NCBI RefSeq assembly: GCF_002217285.1
Contig: NZ_MUGW01000054.1
Span: 1-64,000, forward strand
Direction of reading: 5' to 3'
DNA from: Flavobacterium hercynium
GTDB lineage: Bacteria > Bacteroidota > Bacteroidia > Flavobacteriales > Flavobacteriaceae
DNA: 64,000 nt
Below the pieces are notes generated by a model. That model searched no databases. It saw only the letters and a program-made list of their open reading frames with translations, and was not told the origin of the DNA. Both the position numbers and the translations under genes were made by a program. Every line of letters begins with the position of its first letter. Within the stretch, counting starts at the first letter, position 1. Below, piece by piece: positions 33,576-41,741 of the stretch.

Positions 33576-34145
33576 ATGAAAGTATATACAAAAACAGGAG
33601 ATAAAGGAACAACCGCTCTTTTTGGAGGTACGCGTGTTCCTAAAGATCATATTCGGATTGACAGTTACGGTACTGTTGATGAACTTAACTCTTATATAGG
33701 TCTTATTCGAGATCAGGAAATTAATACACATTATAAAACGATATTGATAGAAATTCAGGATCGCTTATTTACTGTAGGTGCAATTTTGGCCACTCCGGCA
33801 GAAAAAGAGGTATTAAAAAACGGAGAGCTTCGTTTAAAAAATCTGGGAATTATAGATTCTGATATTGAGTTATTAGAAAATGAAATTGATAAAATGGAGG
33901 AAAGTCTTCCACAAATGACTCATTTTGTGTTACCGGGCGGACACCCAACTGTGTCACATTGTCATATTGCACGTTGTATCTGCCGTCGTGCAGAACGTCT
34001 GGCAGTACATTTAAGCCATAATGAGAACGTTCCGGAAATAGCAATTCAATACTTAAACCGACTTTCTGACTACCTTTTTGTCTTGGCACGGAAGTTGTCT
34101 TCTGACTTACAAGCGGATGAAGTAAAATGGATTCCACGAAAGTGA
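33576..34145 (+). CDS. Cob(I)alamin adenosyltransferase, PduO type
   Basis: A 189-residue PduO-type enzyme that transfers the adenosyl group of ATP to reduced cobalamin, making adenosylcobalamin. The start MKVYTKTGDKGTTALFGG is the ATP-binding N-terminus. IDSYGTVDELNSYIG, and near the C-terminus CHIARCICRRAERLAVHL and YLNRLSDYLFVLAR, carry the family's conserved arginine and aspartate residues. It supports the cofactor needed by methylmalonyl-CoA mutase; the matching chaperone gene meaB is in this window at 48966. No cobalamin riboswitch is visible in the 128-base spacer in front. Confidence 0.94.
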   Translation: MKVYTKTGDKGTTALFGGTRVPKDHIRIDSYGTVDELNSYIGLIRDQEINTHYKTILIEIQDRLFTVGAILATPAEKEVLKNGELRLKNLGIIDSDIELLENEIDKMEESLPQMTHFVLPGGHPTVSHCHIARCICRRAERLAVHLSHNENVPEIAIQYLNRLSDYLFVLARKLSSDLQADEVKWIPRK

Positions 34146-34164
34146 AATTTTAGGTTTCAGACTT

Positions 34165-34216
34165 AAGATTTTAGATTATTCCGATTTCAAAAATCTAAAA
34201 TCAACAATCTAAAATC
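34165..34216. repeat. GATTTTAGATT hairpin of the AATCTAAA family
   Basis: GATTTTAGATT at 34168-34178 pairs with AATCTAAAATC at 34192-34202, and a second AATCTAAAATCTG follows. It sits 20 bases after the adenosyltransferase stop and might end that transcript. Confidence 0.5.
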
Positions 34217-34267
34217 TGCAATTTACAGAGACGTTCTTAAATTTTATTAAAATAAATCAAATTTTAC

Positions 34268-34297
34268 TTGTCTTTTTCAGTAAAAAATTTATTTTTG
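34268..34297 (+). promoter_or_regulatory. Promoter of the DUF2795-secA pair
   Basis: TTG at 34268-34270 and TATTTTTG at 34290-34297 are separated by exactly 19 bases, the preferred Bacteroidota spacing. The DUF2795 ATG follows 21 bases later. Confidence 0.75.
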
Positions 34298-34318
34298 CAC
34301 AAACTAAACAGATAACAG

Positions 34319-34540
34319 ATGTATTGGACATTAGAATTAGCATCTTATTTAAGTGATGCGCCATGGCCTGCTAACAAAGACGAACTTATTGACTACGCTA
34401 TTAGAGCTGGTGCTCCATTAGAAGTAGTAGAGAACCTTCAATCGATTGAAGACGAAGGAGAGATATATGAATCAATGGAAGAAATTTGGCCTGATTATCC
34501 AACAGACGAAGATTATCTTTGGAATGAGGATGAATATTAA
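34319..34540 (+). CDS. DUF2795 family protein
   Basis: A 73-residue acidic protein. MYWTLELASYLSDAPWPANKDELIDYAIRAGAP is the DUF2795 helix-turn pattern, and the C-terminus is rich in aspartate, glutamate and tyrosine. The gene sits in front of secA, an arrangement common in flavobacteria. Its role is not known to me; acidic content and lack of signal peptide point to a cytosolic protein. Confidence 0.9.
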   Translation: MYWTLELASYLSDAPWPANKDELIDYAIRAGAPLEVVENLQSIEDEGEIYESMEEIWPDYPTDEDYLWNEDEY

Positions 34541-34544
34541 AAAA

Positions 34545-34585
34545 TAAACCAAAGGAAAAAGTCTCATCACCGAGGCTTTTTTTTT
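34545..34585 (+). terminator. Hairpin between DUF2795 gene and secA
   Basis: AACCAAA...AAAAAG-t-CTC pairs with GAG-g-CTTTTT...TTGGTT, followed by T-rich sequence. It may attenuate rather than fully stop transcription into secA, since no separate secA promoter is obvious. Confidence 0.65.
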
Positions 34586-34627
34586 GGTTCAAATACACAT
34601 TTACATAAAATAGAAATACCATAAATC

Positions 34628-37600
34628 ATGAGTTTCATAAACAGTATTATTAAAGTCTTTGTAGGTGATAAATCACAGAAAGATGTCAAAGCTTTACAGC
34701 CTTACTTAAATAAAATTAAAACATTCGAAACCAGCTTAATGAGTTTGTCTCACGACGAATTGAGAGCTAGAACCGTATATTTTAAACAAAAAATAAAAGA
34801 CGCCAGAGCTGATAAAGATGCTAAAATTGCTTCGCTTAAAACAGAAGTAGAAACCATCGAAGACATCGATAAAAGAGAAGATCTTTATGATGCTATTGAT
34901 GCTCTTGAAAAAGAAGCTTACGAAATTTCAGAAAAAACATTATTGGAAATCCTTCCGGAAGCTTTTTCTGTTGTTAAAGAAACAGCACGTCGTTTTAAAG
35001 ACAATTCATTTATTGAAGTGTCTGCTACTGCTAAAGACCGCGAATTTTCAGCTTCAAAAGCATATATCACTTTAGAAGGAGACAAAGCAATCTGGGCAAA
35101 CAAATGGAATGCTGCAGGGAAAGAAATTACCTGGGACATGATTCATTATGATGTACAGTTAATTGGTGGTATGGTTTTACACGAAGGTAAAGTAGCAGAG
35201 ATGCAAACCGGAGAAGGTAAAACATTAGTAGCTACACTTCCACTTTACTTAAATGCATTAACTGGAAACGGAGTGCACTTAGTAACCGTGAATGACTACT
35301 TAGCAAAACGTGATAGTACATGGAAAGCACCTTTATTCGAATTTCACGGTTTAACTGTTGATTGTATCGATAATCACCAGCCAAGTACTGAACAAAGAAA
35401 AAAAGCATACGACGCTGATATCACTTACGGAACCAACAACGAATTTGGTTTTGACTACTTAAGAGATAACATGGCGCACTCGCCTAGCGATTTAGTTCAA
35501 AGAAAACACAATTATGCTATCGTCGATGAGGTCGATTCTGTATTAATTGATGATGCAAGAACACCACTTATTATTTCTGGTCCGGTTCCTCAGGGAGATC
35601 GTCATGAATTTAATGAGTTAAAACCAAAAATCGAAAACTTAGTAAGTCAACAACGTCAATTGGCAAATGGTTTCTTAGCAGAAGCTAAAAAATTAATCAA
35701 AGAAGGAAACACTAAAGAAGGTGGATTCTTGTTGTTGAGAGCTTACAGAAGTTTACCTAAAAATAAAGCATTAATTAAATTTTTGAGTGAAGAAGGAATT
35801 AAACAATTACTTCAAAAAACCGAAAATCAATACATGCAGGATAACAATCGCGAAATGCATAAAGTTGACGAAGCTTTGTATTTTGTAATTGAAGAAAAAA
35901 ACAATCAGGTTGAATTAACAGACAATGGTATTCAATACCTTTCTGGAGATACTGATTCTGACTTTTTCGTACTTCCGGATATTGGAACTGAAATTGCAGC
36001 AATCGAAAAACAAAAATTAGACAAAGATGCTGAAGCAGAAGCAAGAGAAAGATTGTTTCAGGATTTTGGTGTAAAAAGCGAGCGTATTCATACTTTAACT
36101 CAACTTTTAAAAGCATATGCTTTATTTGAAAAAGATGTAGAATACGTGATCATGGACAATAAAATTATGATTGTCGATGAGCAAACAGGTCGTATCATGG
36201 ATGGTCGTCGTTATTCTGACGGTTTACACCAGGCGATCGAAGCTAAAGAGAATGTAAAAATCGAAGCTGCAACTCAAACTTTTGCAACGGTTACTTTACA
36301 GAACTACTTTAGAATGTACAACAAATTAGGTGGTATGACGGGTACAGCGGTTACTGAAGCTGGTGAGTTATGGCAAATCTATAAATTAGACGTTGTTGAA
36401 ATTCCAACCAACCGTGCTATTTCAAGACAAGACAAAGAAGATTATATCTACAAAACAACACGTGAGAAATTCAATGCTGTTATCGAAGATGTAACAGAAT
36501 TATCTAAAGCAGGAAGACCAGTTTTGATTGGAACAACTTCTGTTGAGATTTCTGAATTATTAAGCCGAATGCTGAAAATGAGAGGCGTTACACATAACGT
36601 TTTGAATGCGAAAATGCACAAGCAGGAAGCTCAGATTGTAGAAGAAGCAGGTAAAGCCGGAGTTGTAACTATTGCAACAAACATGGCTGGTCGTGGTACC
36701 GATATCAAATTATCTCCAGAAGTAAAAGCTGCCGGAGGTTTAGCAATTGTGGGTACAGAGCGTCATGATTCGCGTCGTGTTGACAGACAGTTACGTGGTC
36801 GTGCAGGACGTCAGGGAGATCCGGGAAGTTCTCAGTTTTATGTTTCTCTTGAAGATAACTTAATGCGTTTATTTGGTTCTGAAAGAGTAGCTAAAGTAAT
36901 GGACAGAATGGGATTACAGGAAGGTGAAGTTATTCAGCATTCTATGATGACTAAATCTATCGAACGTGCTCAGAAAAAAGTAGAAGAAAATAACTTTGGT
37001 GTTCGTAAACGTTTATTAGAATATGATGACGTTATGAATTCACAACGTGAAGTAGTATACAAACGTCGTCGTCACGCTTTATTTGGTGAGCGTTTGAAAC
37101 TTGATATCGCTAACATGCTTTATGATACTTGCGAAGTTATCGTAAGTCAAAATAAAGTAACAAATGATTTTAAAGCTTTCGAATTTGATTTAATTCGTTA
37201 TTTCGGAATCACTTCTCCAATTGCTGAATCAGATTTCACAAAATTAACTGATATCGAGATTACAGGAAAAGTATACAAAGAAGCTTTAGCATTCTATACA
37301 GAAAAAACAGAAAGAAGCGCAAGAGAAGCTTTCCCAATCATTAAAGGTGTTTTTGAAGAGCCAAACAATCATTTCGAAAGAATTGTAGTGCCATTTACAG
37401 ATGGTATCAAAACTTTGAATGTTGTTACTGACTTGAAAAAAGCATACGATAGCGAAGGTTCACAATTAATTGCTGATTTCGAGAAAAACATCACGCTTTC
37501 TATTGTTGACGAAGCATGGAAGAAACACTTACGTAAAATGGACGAATTGAAACAATCTGTTCAATTGGCTGTTCACGAACAAAAAGATCCATTGCTTATT

Positions 37601-37969
37601 TACAAATTAGAAGCTTTTAATTTGTTTAGAGGAATGTTAGACAACGTAAACAAAGAAGTTATTTCTTTCTTATTCAAAGGTGACTTACCTGCTCAAAACG
37701 TTCCTGAAATTCACGAAGCAAGAGAAGTTCGTCAAAAAGAAAACTTCAAGTTAAGTAAAGACGAAGTGGTAAACAGCGAAGACATCAACCGTGAAGCTGG
37801 AGAAACACAACAACGTCAGGTTACTGAAACTATCGTTAGAGATATGCCAAAAATTAACAGAAATGATACTGTAACAGTTCAGGAAGTTGCTACAGGTAAT
37901 ACTGAAACAATGAAATTTAAAAAAGCAGAAACTTTAATCGCTTCTGGCGAATGGGTTTTAGTGAAATAA
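34628..37969 (+). CDS. secA: Protein translocase ATPase SecA
   Basis: The 1113-residue motor of Sec-dependent export. Visible motifs are MQTGEGKTLVATLPLYLNAL (Walker A), TYGTNNEFGFDYLRDNM, DEVDSVLIDDARTPLIISG (Walker B region), IATNMAGRGTDIKL and QLRGRAGRQGDPG. Between about 335 and 450 it has the long insertion seen in Bacteroidota SecA. The C-terminus ends in a LIASGEWVLVK segment and lacks the CxC...CH zinc tail of E. coli SecA. It is one gene behind the DUF2795 gene and ends at a double hairpin. Confidence 0.98.
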   Translation: MSFINSIIKVFVGDKSQKDVKALQPYLNKIKTFETSLMSLSHDELRARTVYFKQKIKDARADKDAKIASLKTEVETIEDIDKREDLYDAIDALEKEAYEISEKTLLEILPEAFSVVKETARRFKDNSFIEVSATAKDREFSASKAYITLEGDKAIWANKWNAAGKEITWDMIHYDVQLIGGMVLHEGKVAEMQTGEGKTLVATLPLYLNALTGNGVHLVTVNDYLAKRDSTWKAPLFEFHGLTVDCIDNHQPSTEQRKKAYDADITYGTNNEFGFDYLRDNMAHSPSDLVQRKHNYAIVDEVDSVLIDDARTPLIISGPVPQGDRHEFNELKPKIENLVSQQRQLANGFLAEAKKLIKEGNTKEGGFLLLRAYRSLPKNKALIKFLSEEGIKQLLQKTENQYMQDNNREMHKVDEALYFVIEEKNNQVELTDNGIQYLSGDTDSDFFVLPDIGTEIAAIEKQKLDKDAEAEARERLFQDFGVKSERIHTLTQLLKAYALFEKDVEYVIMDNKIMIVDEQTGRIMDGRRYSDGLHQAIEAKENVKIEAATQTFATVTLQNYFRMYNKLGGMTGTAVTEAGELWQIYKLDVVEIPTNRAISRQDKEDYIYKTTREKFNAVIEDVTELSKAGRPVLIGTTSVEISELLSRMLKMRGVTHNVLNAKMHKQEAQIVEEAGKAGVVTIATNMAGRGTDIKLSPEVKAAGGLAIVGTERHDSRRVDRQLRGRAGRQGDPGSSQFYVSLEDNLMRLFGSERVAKVMDRMGLQEGEVIQHSMMTKSIERAQKKVEENNFGVRKRLLEYDDVMNSQREVVYKRRRHALFGERLKLDIANMLYDTCEVIVSQNKVTNDFKAFEFDLIRYFGITSPIAESDFTKLTDIEITGKVYKEALAFYTEKTERSAREAFPIIKGVFEEPNNHFERIVVPFTDGIKTLNVVTDLKKAYDSEGSQLIADFEKNITLSIVDEAWKKHLRKMDELKQSVQLAVHEQKDPLLIYKLEAFNLFRGMLDNVNKEVISFLFKGDLPAQNVPEIHEAREVRQKENFKLSKDEVVNSEDINREAGETQQRQVTETIVRDMPKINRNDTVTVQEVATGNTETMKFKKAETLIASGEWVLVK

Positions 37970-37981
37970 TATTTTAAAAGA

Positions 37982-38008
37982 CCTGCAAGGTTTTGAAAAC
38001 CTTGCAGG
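37982..38008. repeat. CCTGCAAGGTTTT palindrome
   Basis: CCTGCAAGGTTTT and AAAACCTTGCAGG form a perfect 13-base stem with a one-base centre, 13 bases after the secA stop. This palindrome type is frequent between Bacteroidota genes, from general knowledge; a real terminator follows at 38017. Confidence 0.8.
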
Positions 38009-38016
38009 AAAAACAA

Positions 38017-38050
38017 AAAAAAAACATTCGCTAAGCGAATGTTTTTTTTT
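38017..38050. terminator. Bidirectional terminator after secA
   Basis: ACATTCGC, loop TAA, GCGAATGT with flanking runs of A and T residues. It separates secA from the convergent SpoU methyltransferase gene. Confidence 0.9.
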
Positions 38051-38070
38051 GCATTTATTTTACTTCTATT

Positions 38071-38733
38071 TTATTTGGGATTTTCTTCATAATACCGAGC
38101 TTCAATTCGCTTTATATCTTTGATGGAGTTCTTAGCCCAGGCCAAACGTTTTTCGAGAATTTCTTCTTCTGTCAATTGCCATTTTACTTCAGAATCACGC
38201 AATCTGTTTGTCAGATCCTGGATAATGATTGCAGCAGAAACAGAAATGTTTAAACTCTCTGTAAAACCTACCATCGGAATTTTCAGAAATCCATCTGCCT
38301 TTTCCAGAATTTCTTCAGACAAACCGTCTCTTTCTGTTCCAAAAAACAAAGCACTTGGTTTTGTGATATCAAAATCTTCCAGCATACAATCGTTTTCATG
38401 CGGCGTTGTGGCTATAATTTGATATCCTTGTTCTTTTAGTGACGAAATACAATTGGTAACAGAATCATATTGATTGATGTCTACCCATTTTTGAGCGCCC
38501 ATTGCAATTTCTTTATCAATTCGCTTTCCGTAGCGTTGTTCGATAATATTTAATTCCTGAATTCCAAAAACTTCACAGCTGCGCATTACAGCGCTCGTAT
38601 TATGCATCTGAAAAACATCTTCTACAACAACCGTCAAATGCTTGGTACGCTTTCCGAGTACTTTTAAGAATTTTTCTTTACGGTTATCTGTCAATATATT
38701 TTCGAGAAAAGCAAGGTAATCTAAATCAATCAT
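38071..38733 (-). CDS. SpoU/TrmH family RNA 2'-O-methyltransferase
   Basis: A 220-residue SPOUT-class enzyme that methylates a ribose 2'-hydroxyl in RNA, most likely tRNA guanosine 18 by similarity to TrmH. Motif 1 is NTSAVMRSCEVFGI near residue 45, motif 2 is ALFFGTERDGLSEE, and motif 3 is IPMVGFTESLNISVSAAI. The C-terminal helical tail is typical of TrmH. It starts with ATG and stands alone. Confidence 0.93.
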   Translation of the reverse strand: MIDLDYLAFLENILTDNRKEKFLKVLGKRTKHLTVVVEDVFQMHNTSAVMRSCEVFGIQELNIIEQRYGKRIDKEIAMGAQKWVDINQYDSVTNCISSLKEQGYQIIATTPHENDCMLEDFDITKPSALFFGTERDGLSEEILEKADGFLKIPMVGFTESLNISVSAAIIIQDLTNRLRDSEVKWQLTEEEILEKRLAWAKNSIKDIKRIEARYYEENPK

Positions 38734-38853
38734 TTCAGTTTTATTTGTGACAAAAATACATTTTTCATCTTTCTTTTAAATTCCGCTAAAATAAACCCTA
38801 TAGTTTTATAATACTAAAAAACTTTACTTAAATTCGTTCCTAAATGATTTAAA

Positions 38854-39381
38854 ATGCAAAAGATTGAAATACAAAAAATAGCCCTTCGAGAAATTGAAGT
38901 ACTAAAAAGACTGGGAAGACAAACCTTTACGGAAACTTTTGCGGAGGTAAATTCGGAAGAAAACATGCTGCATTATTTAGACGGGAAATTTTCTAATCAA
39001 AAATTGACGGCAGAATTATCGAATCCTAATTCTGAATTTTATTTTGCAAGACTTAACAATGAAGTTGTAGGTTACTTAAAAGTAAATTTTGGTGAAGCGC
39101 AAACAGAACTACAAGATCCACAAGGATTAGAAATAGAACGTATTTATGTACTGAAACAATTTCACGGTGCCAAAATTGGACAGCACCTTTATGAAAAAGC
39201 CGTAGACATTGCTAAAAAATCAAGTTTAAATTATATATGGCTTGGCGTTTGGGAAGAAAATCTAAGAGCACTAAGTTTCTACAAAAAGAATGGCTTTGTT
39301 GAATTTGACAAACACATTTTTAAATTAGGAAACGATGAACAAACTGATTTATTAATGAAACTAACATTGGAACAGCAATGA
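38854..39381 (+). CDS. GNAT family N-acetyltransferase
   Basis: A 175-residue acetyltransferase. The coenzyme A loop is IERIYVLKQFHGAKIGQHLY (Q-x-x-G-x-G type, here QFHGAKIG), preceded by the strand VVGYLKVNFG and followed by LGVWEENLRALSFYKKNGFVE. The substrate is unknown; proteins of this kind acetylate small amines, antibiotics or peptides. Its stop overlaps the start of the sirtuin gene by four bases (ATGA), so an acetylase and a deacylase are made from one message. Confidence 0.9.
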   Translation: MQKIEIQKIALREIEVLKRLGRQTFTETFAEVNSEENMLHYLDGKFSNQKLTAELSNPNSEFYFARLNNEVVGYLKVNFGEAQTELQDPQGLEIERIYVLKQFHGAKIGQHLYEKAVDIAKKSSLNYIWLGVWEENLRALSFYKKNGFVEFDKHIFKLGNDEQTDLLMKLTLEQQ

Positions 39382-40067
39382 AAAAGAAATTAGTTGTATT
39401 AACGGGTGCCGGTATTAGTGCCGAAAGTGGCATTAAAACATTTCGCGACAGTGATGGTTTGTGGGAAGGTCATAATGTTATGGATGTGGCTACGCCGGAA
39501 GGCTGGCACAAAGATCAGGAATTGGTTCTGGATTTTTATAATAAAAGACGTCAACAGCTAAAAGAGGTACAACCGAATTTAGGACATCAGACTCTTGCTG
39601 AATTAGAAAAAGATTTTGATGTTTATATCATTACACAAAATGTCGACGATTTGCACGAAAGAGCCGGCAGTACGAATGTGTTGCATTTGCATGGAGAATT
39701 GCTAAAAGTACGAAGCGTGCGAAGCAAAAATCTAATTCTTGACTGGACAACTGATTTGCATACTGGCGATCTTGATGAAAACGGAAATCAGTTGCGCCCG
39801 CACATCGTTTGGTTTGGTGAAGAGGTTCCGGCTCTTGAAGATGCAATTACGATTACCGAAGCCGCAGATTATTTTGCAGTAATTGGTACTTCACTTCAAG
39901 TGTATCCGGCAGCAGGATTGATTTCGTATACACCATCCTCAACTCCTGTTTTTTACATAGATCCAAAACCGATTTCGATTCCAAATATCCGAAACAAAGT
40001 AGATGTGATTGCTAAAGTTGCTTCTGAGGGAGTTGCGATTTTAAAAGAACGTTTAAATTCGATTTAA
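39378..40067 (+). CDS. cobB: NAD-dependent protein deacylase (sirtuin), zinc-site lacking
   Basis: A 229-residue Sir2-family enzyme that removes acyl groups from lysines using NAD. VLTGAGISAESGIKTFRDSDG is split as TGAGISAESGI and FRDSDGLW at residues 9-29; TQNVDDLHERAG and LHLHGEL give the catalytic histidine near residue 110, and GTSLQVYPAAG binds NAD. FYNKRR near residue 54 has the Tyr-x-x-Arg pair of desuccinylase-type sirtuins. The four zinc cysteines normally found after the catalytic histidine are absent, since that stretch contains none. Coupled to the GNAT gene. Confidence 0.93.
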   Translation: MKKKLVVLTGAGISAESGIKTFRDSDGLWEGHNVMDVATPEGWHKDQELVLDFYNKRRQQLKEVQPNLGHQTLAELEKDFDVYIITQNVDDLHERAGSTNVLHLHGELLKVRSVRSKNLILDWTTDLHTGDLDENGNQLRPHIVWFGEEVPALEDAITITEAADYFAVIGTSLQVYPAAGLISYTPSSTPVFYIDPKPISIPNIRNKVDVIAKVASEGVAILKERLNSI

Positions 40068-40115
40068 AAACAACGAATTGAGCTTTTGAATGGCTTCTAA
40101 TCCCTAAATTCTGTT

Positions 40116-40123
40116 TATATTTG
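40116..40123 (+). promoter_or_regulatory. TATATTTG -7 element of purB
   Basis: TATATTTG lies 28 bases before the purB ATG, fitting the phylum's -7 consensus. A matching -33 element at the usual distance is not clear. Confidence 0.55.
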
Positions 40124-40151
40124 TGCCTTTCGAAAAAAACAACATATACAA

Positions 40152-41498
40152 ATGACTACTTTAAACGAATTGAATGCTATATCGCCAATTGACGGAAGAT
40201 ATAGAAGCAAAACCCTTTCATTAGCACCTTATTTCTCTGAAGAAGCTTTAATCAAATACCGTGTTCTGGTAGAAGTGGAATACTTTATTGCCTTGTGCGA
40301 AGTACCATTGCCTCAGCTTTCAGAGGTAAACTCCAATTTATTTGACAGCTTGAGAAACATTTATAAAAATTTCTCTACTGAAGATGCACTTTGGATCAAA
40401 GAAACAGAGAAGGTAACCAATCACGATGTTAAAGCGGTTGAGTATTTTATTAAAGATGCTTTTGAAAAATTAGGCTTGTCTCAATACAAAGAATTCATTC
40501 ACTTCGGATTAACATCTCAGGATATAAACAATACGGCAATTCCACTTTCTACAAAAGAAGCTTTTGAGAATGTATATATGCCGGGTTTAATTGCTTTAAT
40601 TTCAAAATTAAAAGAATTAAGCGTTGAATGGAAAGACATTCCAATGTTGGCACGTACGCACGGACAACCAGCTTCTCCTACTCGTTTGGGTAAAGAAATT
40701 TTGGTATTCGTAGAACGTTTAGAAGAGCAAATGCGTTTATTGTTTAATATTCCGTTTGCTGCTAAATTTGGTGGTGCGACAGGAAATTACAATGCACATC
40801 ACGTTGCTTATCCGCAAATCGACTGGAAACAATTTGGAAACAAATTTGTAGAAAATGGTCTTGGGTTACACCACTCTTTTCCAACAACACAAATTGAACA
40901 CTACGATCATTTTGCTGCTTTTTTCGATGCTTTAAAAAGAATCAATACGATTATCATCGATTTAGACCGTGATATCTGGACATACGTTTCGATGGATTAT
41001 TTTAAACAAAAAATCAAAGCCGGAGAAATTGGATCTTCTGCAATGCCACATAAAGTAAACCCGATTGATTTTGAAAACTCTGAAGGAAACTTAGGAATTG
41101 CTAATGCTATTTTTGAGCATTTAGCAGCTAAATTACCTGTTTCGAGATTACAGCGTGATTTAACAGACAGTACTGTATTACGTAATATTGGTGTACCGAT
41201 TGGTCATACAATTATTGCTTTTGAGGCTTCTTTGAAAGGTTTGAATAAATTACTATTGAACGAAGCTAAATTTGCTGAAGATTTAGAAAAAAACTGGGCT
41301 GTAGTGGCTGAAGCAATTCAGACAATCTTACGTCGTGAGGCTTATCCAAATCCGTACGAAGCTTTGAAAGGCTTAACAAGAACTAACGAAGCTATCGATA
41401 AAAAGGCAATTCATAATTTTATTGCTACTTTAGAAGTATCTGATGCTGTTAGAGCAGAATTAATGCAAATAACACCTGCAAATTATGTAGGTATTTAA
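40152..41498 (+). CDS. purB: Adenylosuccinate lyase
   Basis: A 448-residue lyase of purine synthesis; it releases fumarate from SAICAR and from adenylosuccinate. The superfamily signature SSAMPHKVNPIDFEN is near residue 300, THGQPASPTRLGKE carries the catalytic histidine region, and HFGLTSQDINNTA the N-terminal substrate motif. The length matches the E. coli-like class. It is monocistronic, with a terminator 22 bases after the stop. Confidence 0.97.
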   Translation: MTTLNELNAISPIDGRYRSKTLSLAPYFSEEALIKYRVLVEVEYFIALCEVPLPQLSEVNSNLFDSLRNIYKNFSTEDALWIKETEKVTNHDVKAVEYFIKDAFEKLGLSQYKEFIHFGLTSQDINNTAIPLSTKEAFENVYMPGLIALISKLKELSVEWKDIPMLARTHGQPASPTRLGKEILVFVERLEEQMRLLFNIPFAAKFGGATGNYNAHHVAYPQIDWKQFGNKFVENGLGLHHSFPTTQIEHYDHFAAFFDALKRINTIIIDLDRDIWTYVSMDYFKQKIKAGEIGSSAMPHKVNPIDFENSEGNLGIANAIFEHLAAKLPVSRLQRDLTDSTVLRNIGVPIGHTIIAFEASLKGLNKLLLNEAKFAEDLEKNWAVVAEAIQTILRREAYPNPYEALKGLTRTNEAIDKKAIHNFIATLEVSDAVRAELMQITPANYVGI

Positions 41499-41520
41499 AT
41501 AAAATGCAAAATATTTTCTT

Positions 41521-41552
41521 AAAAAAAGCTATCTTTATCGATAGCTTTTTTT
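41521..41552 (+). terminator. Terminator after purB
   Basis: AAAAAGCTATC and GATAGCTTTTT form an 11-base stem with a 6-base loop and T-run. Confidence 0.9.
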
Positions 41553-41569
41553 ATTATCTATAAACCTAC

Positions 41570-41720
41570 CAGGAATTAGCCCGGATTGAAATAGAAAGCC
41601 TTTTGCGATAAAAAACTTTATTTTTTTGCAAGAACAGAGCGACCAACGGAAGCTCCTGTAATTGCGTTAAAAATATGTTTTTTTGAGAAAAGCTTGAATG
41701 AAAAGCCGGATTAGCTTCTA
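41570..41720 (-). repeat. GAGCTTCC-TTGGTCGCT intergenic repeat, copy C
   Basis: Read on the minus strand, GAGCTTCCGTTGGTCGCT (41638-41655) matches copy D at 55833-55850 in 17 of 18 bases. The outer parts carry GCCCGGATT near 41579 and AAGCCGGATTAGC near 41702, like the AGCCCTGAT end of copy A. It fills the gap between purB and the antiporter gene. Confidence 0.6.
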
Positions 41721-41741
41721 AACAAAAAAATAACACATTAT

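Noticed and set aside
37982..38008. Primary terminator of secA
   Set aside because: The palindrome has no T-run on its 3' side; the hairpin at 38017-38050, with long A and T runs, fits a terminator better.
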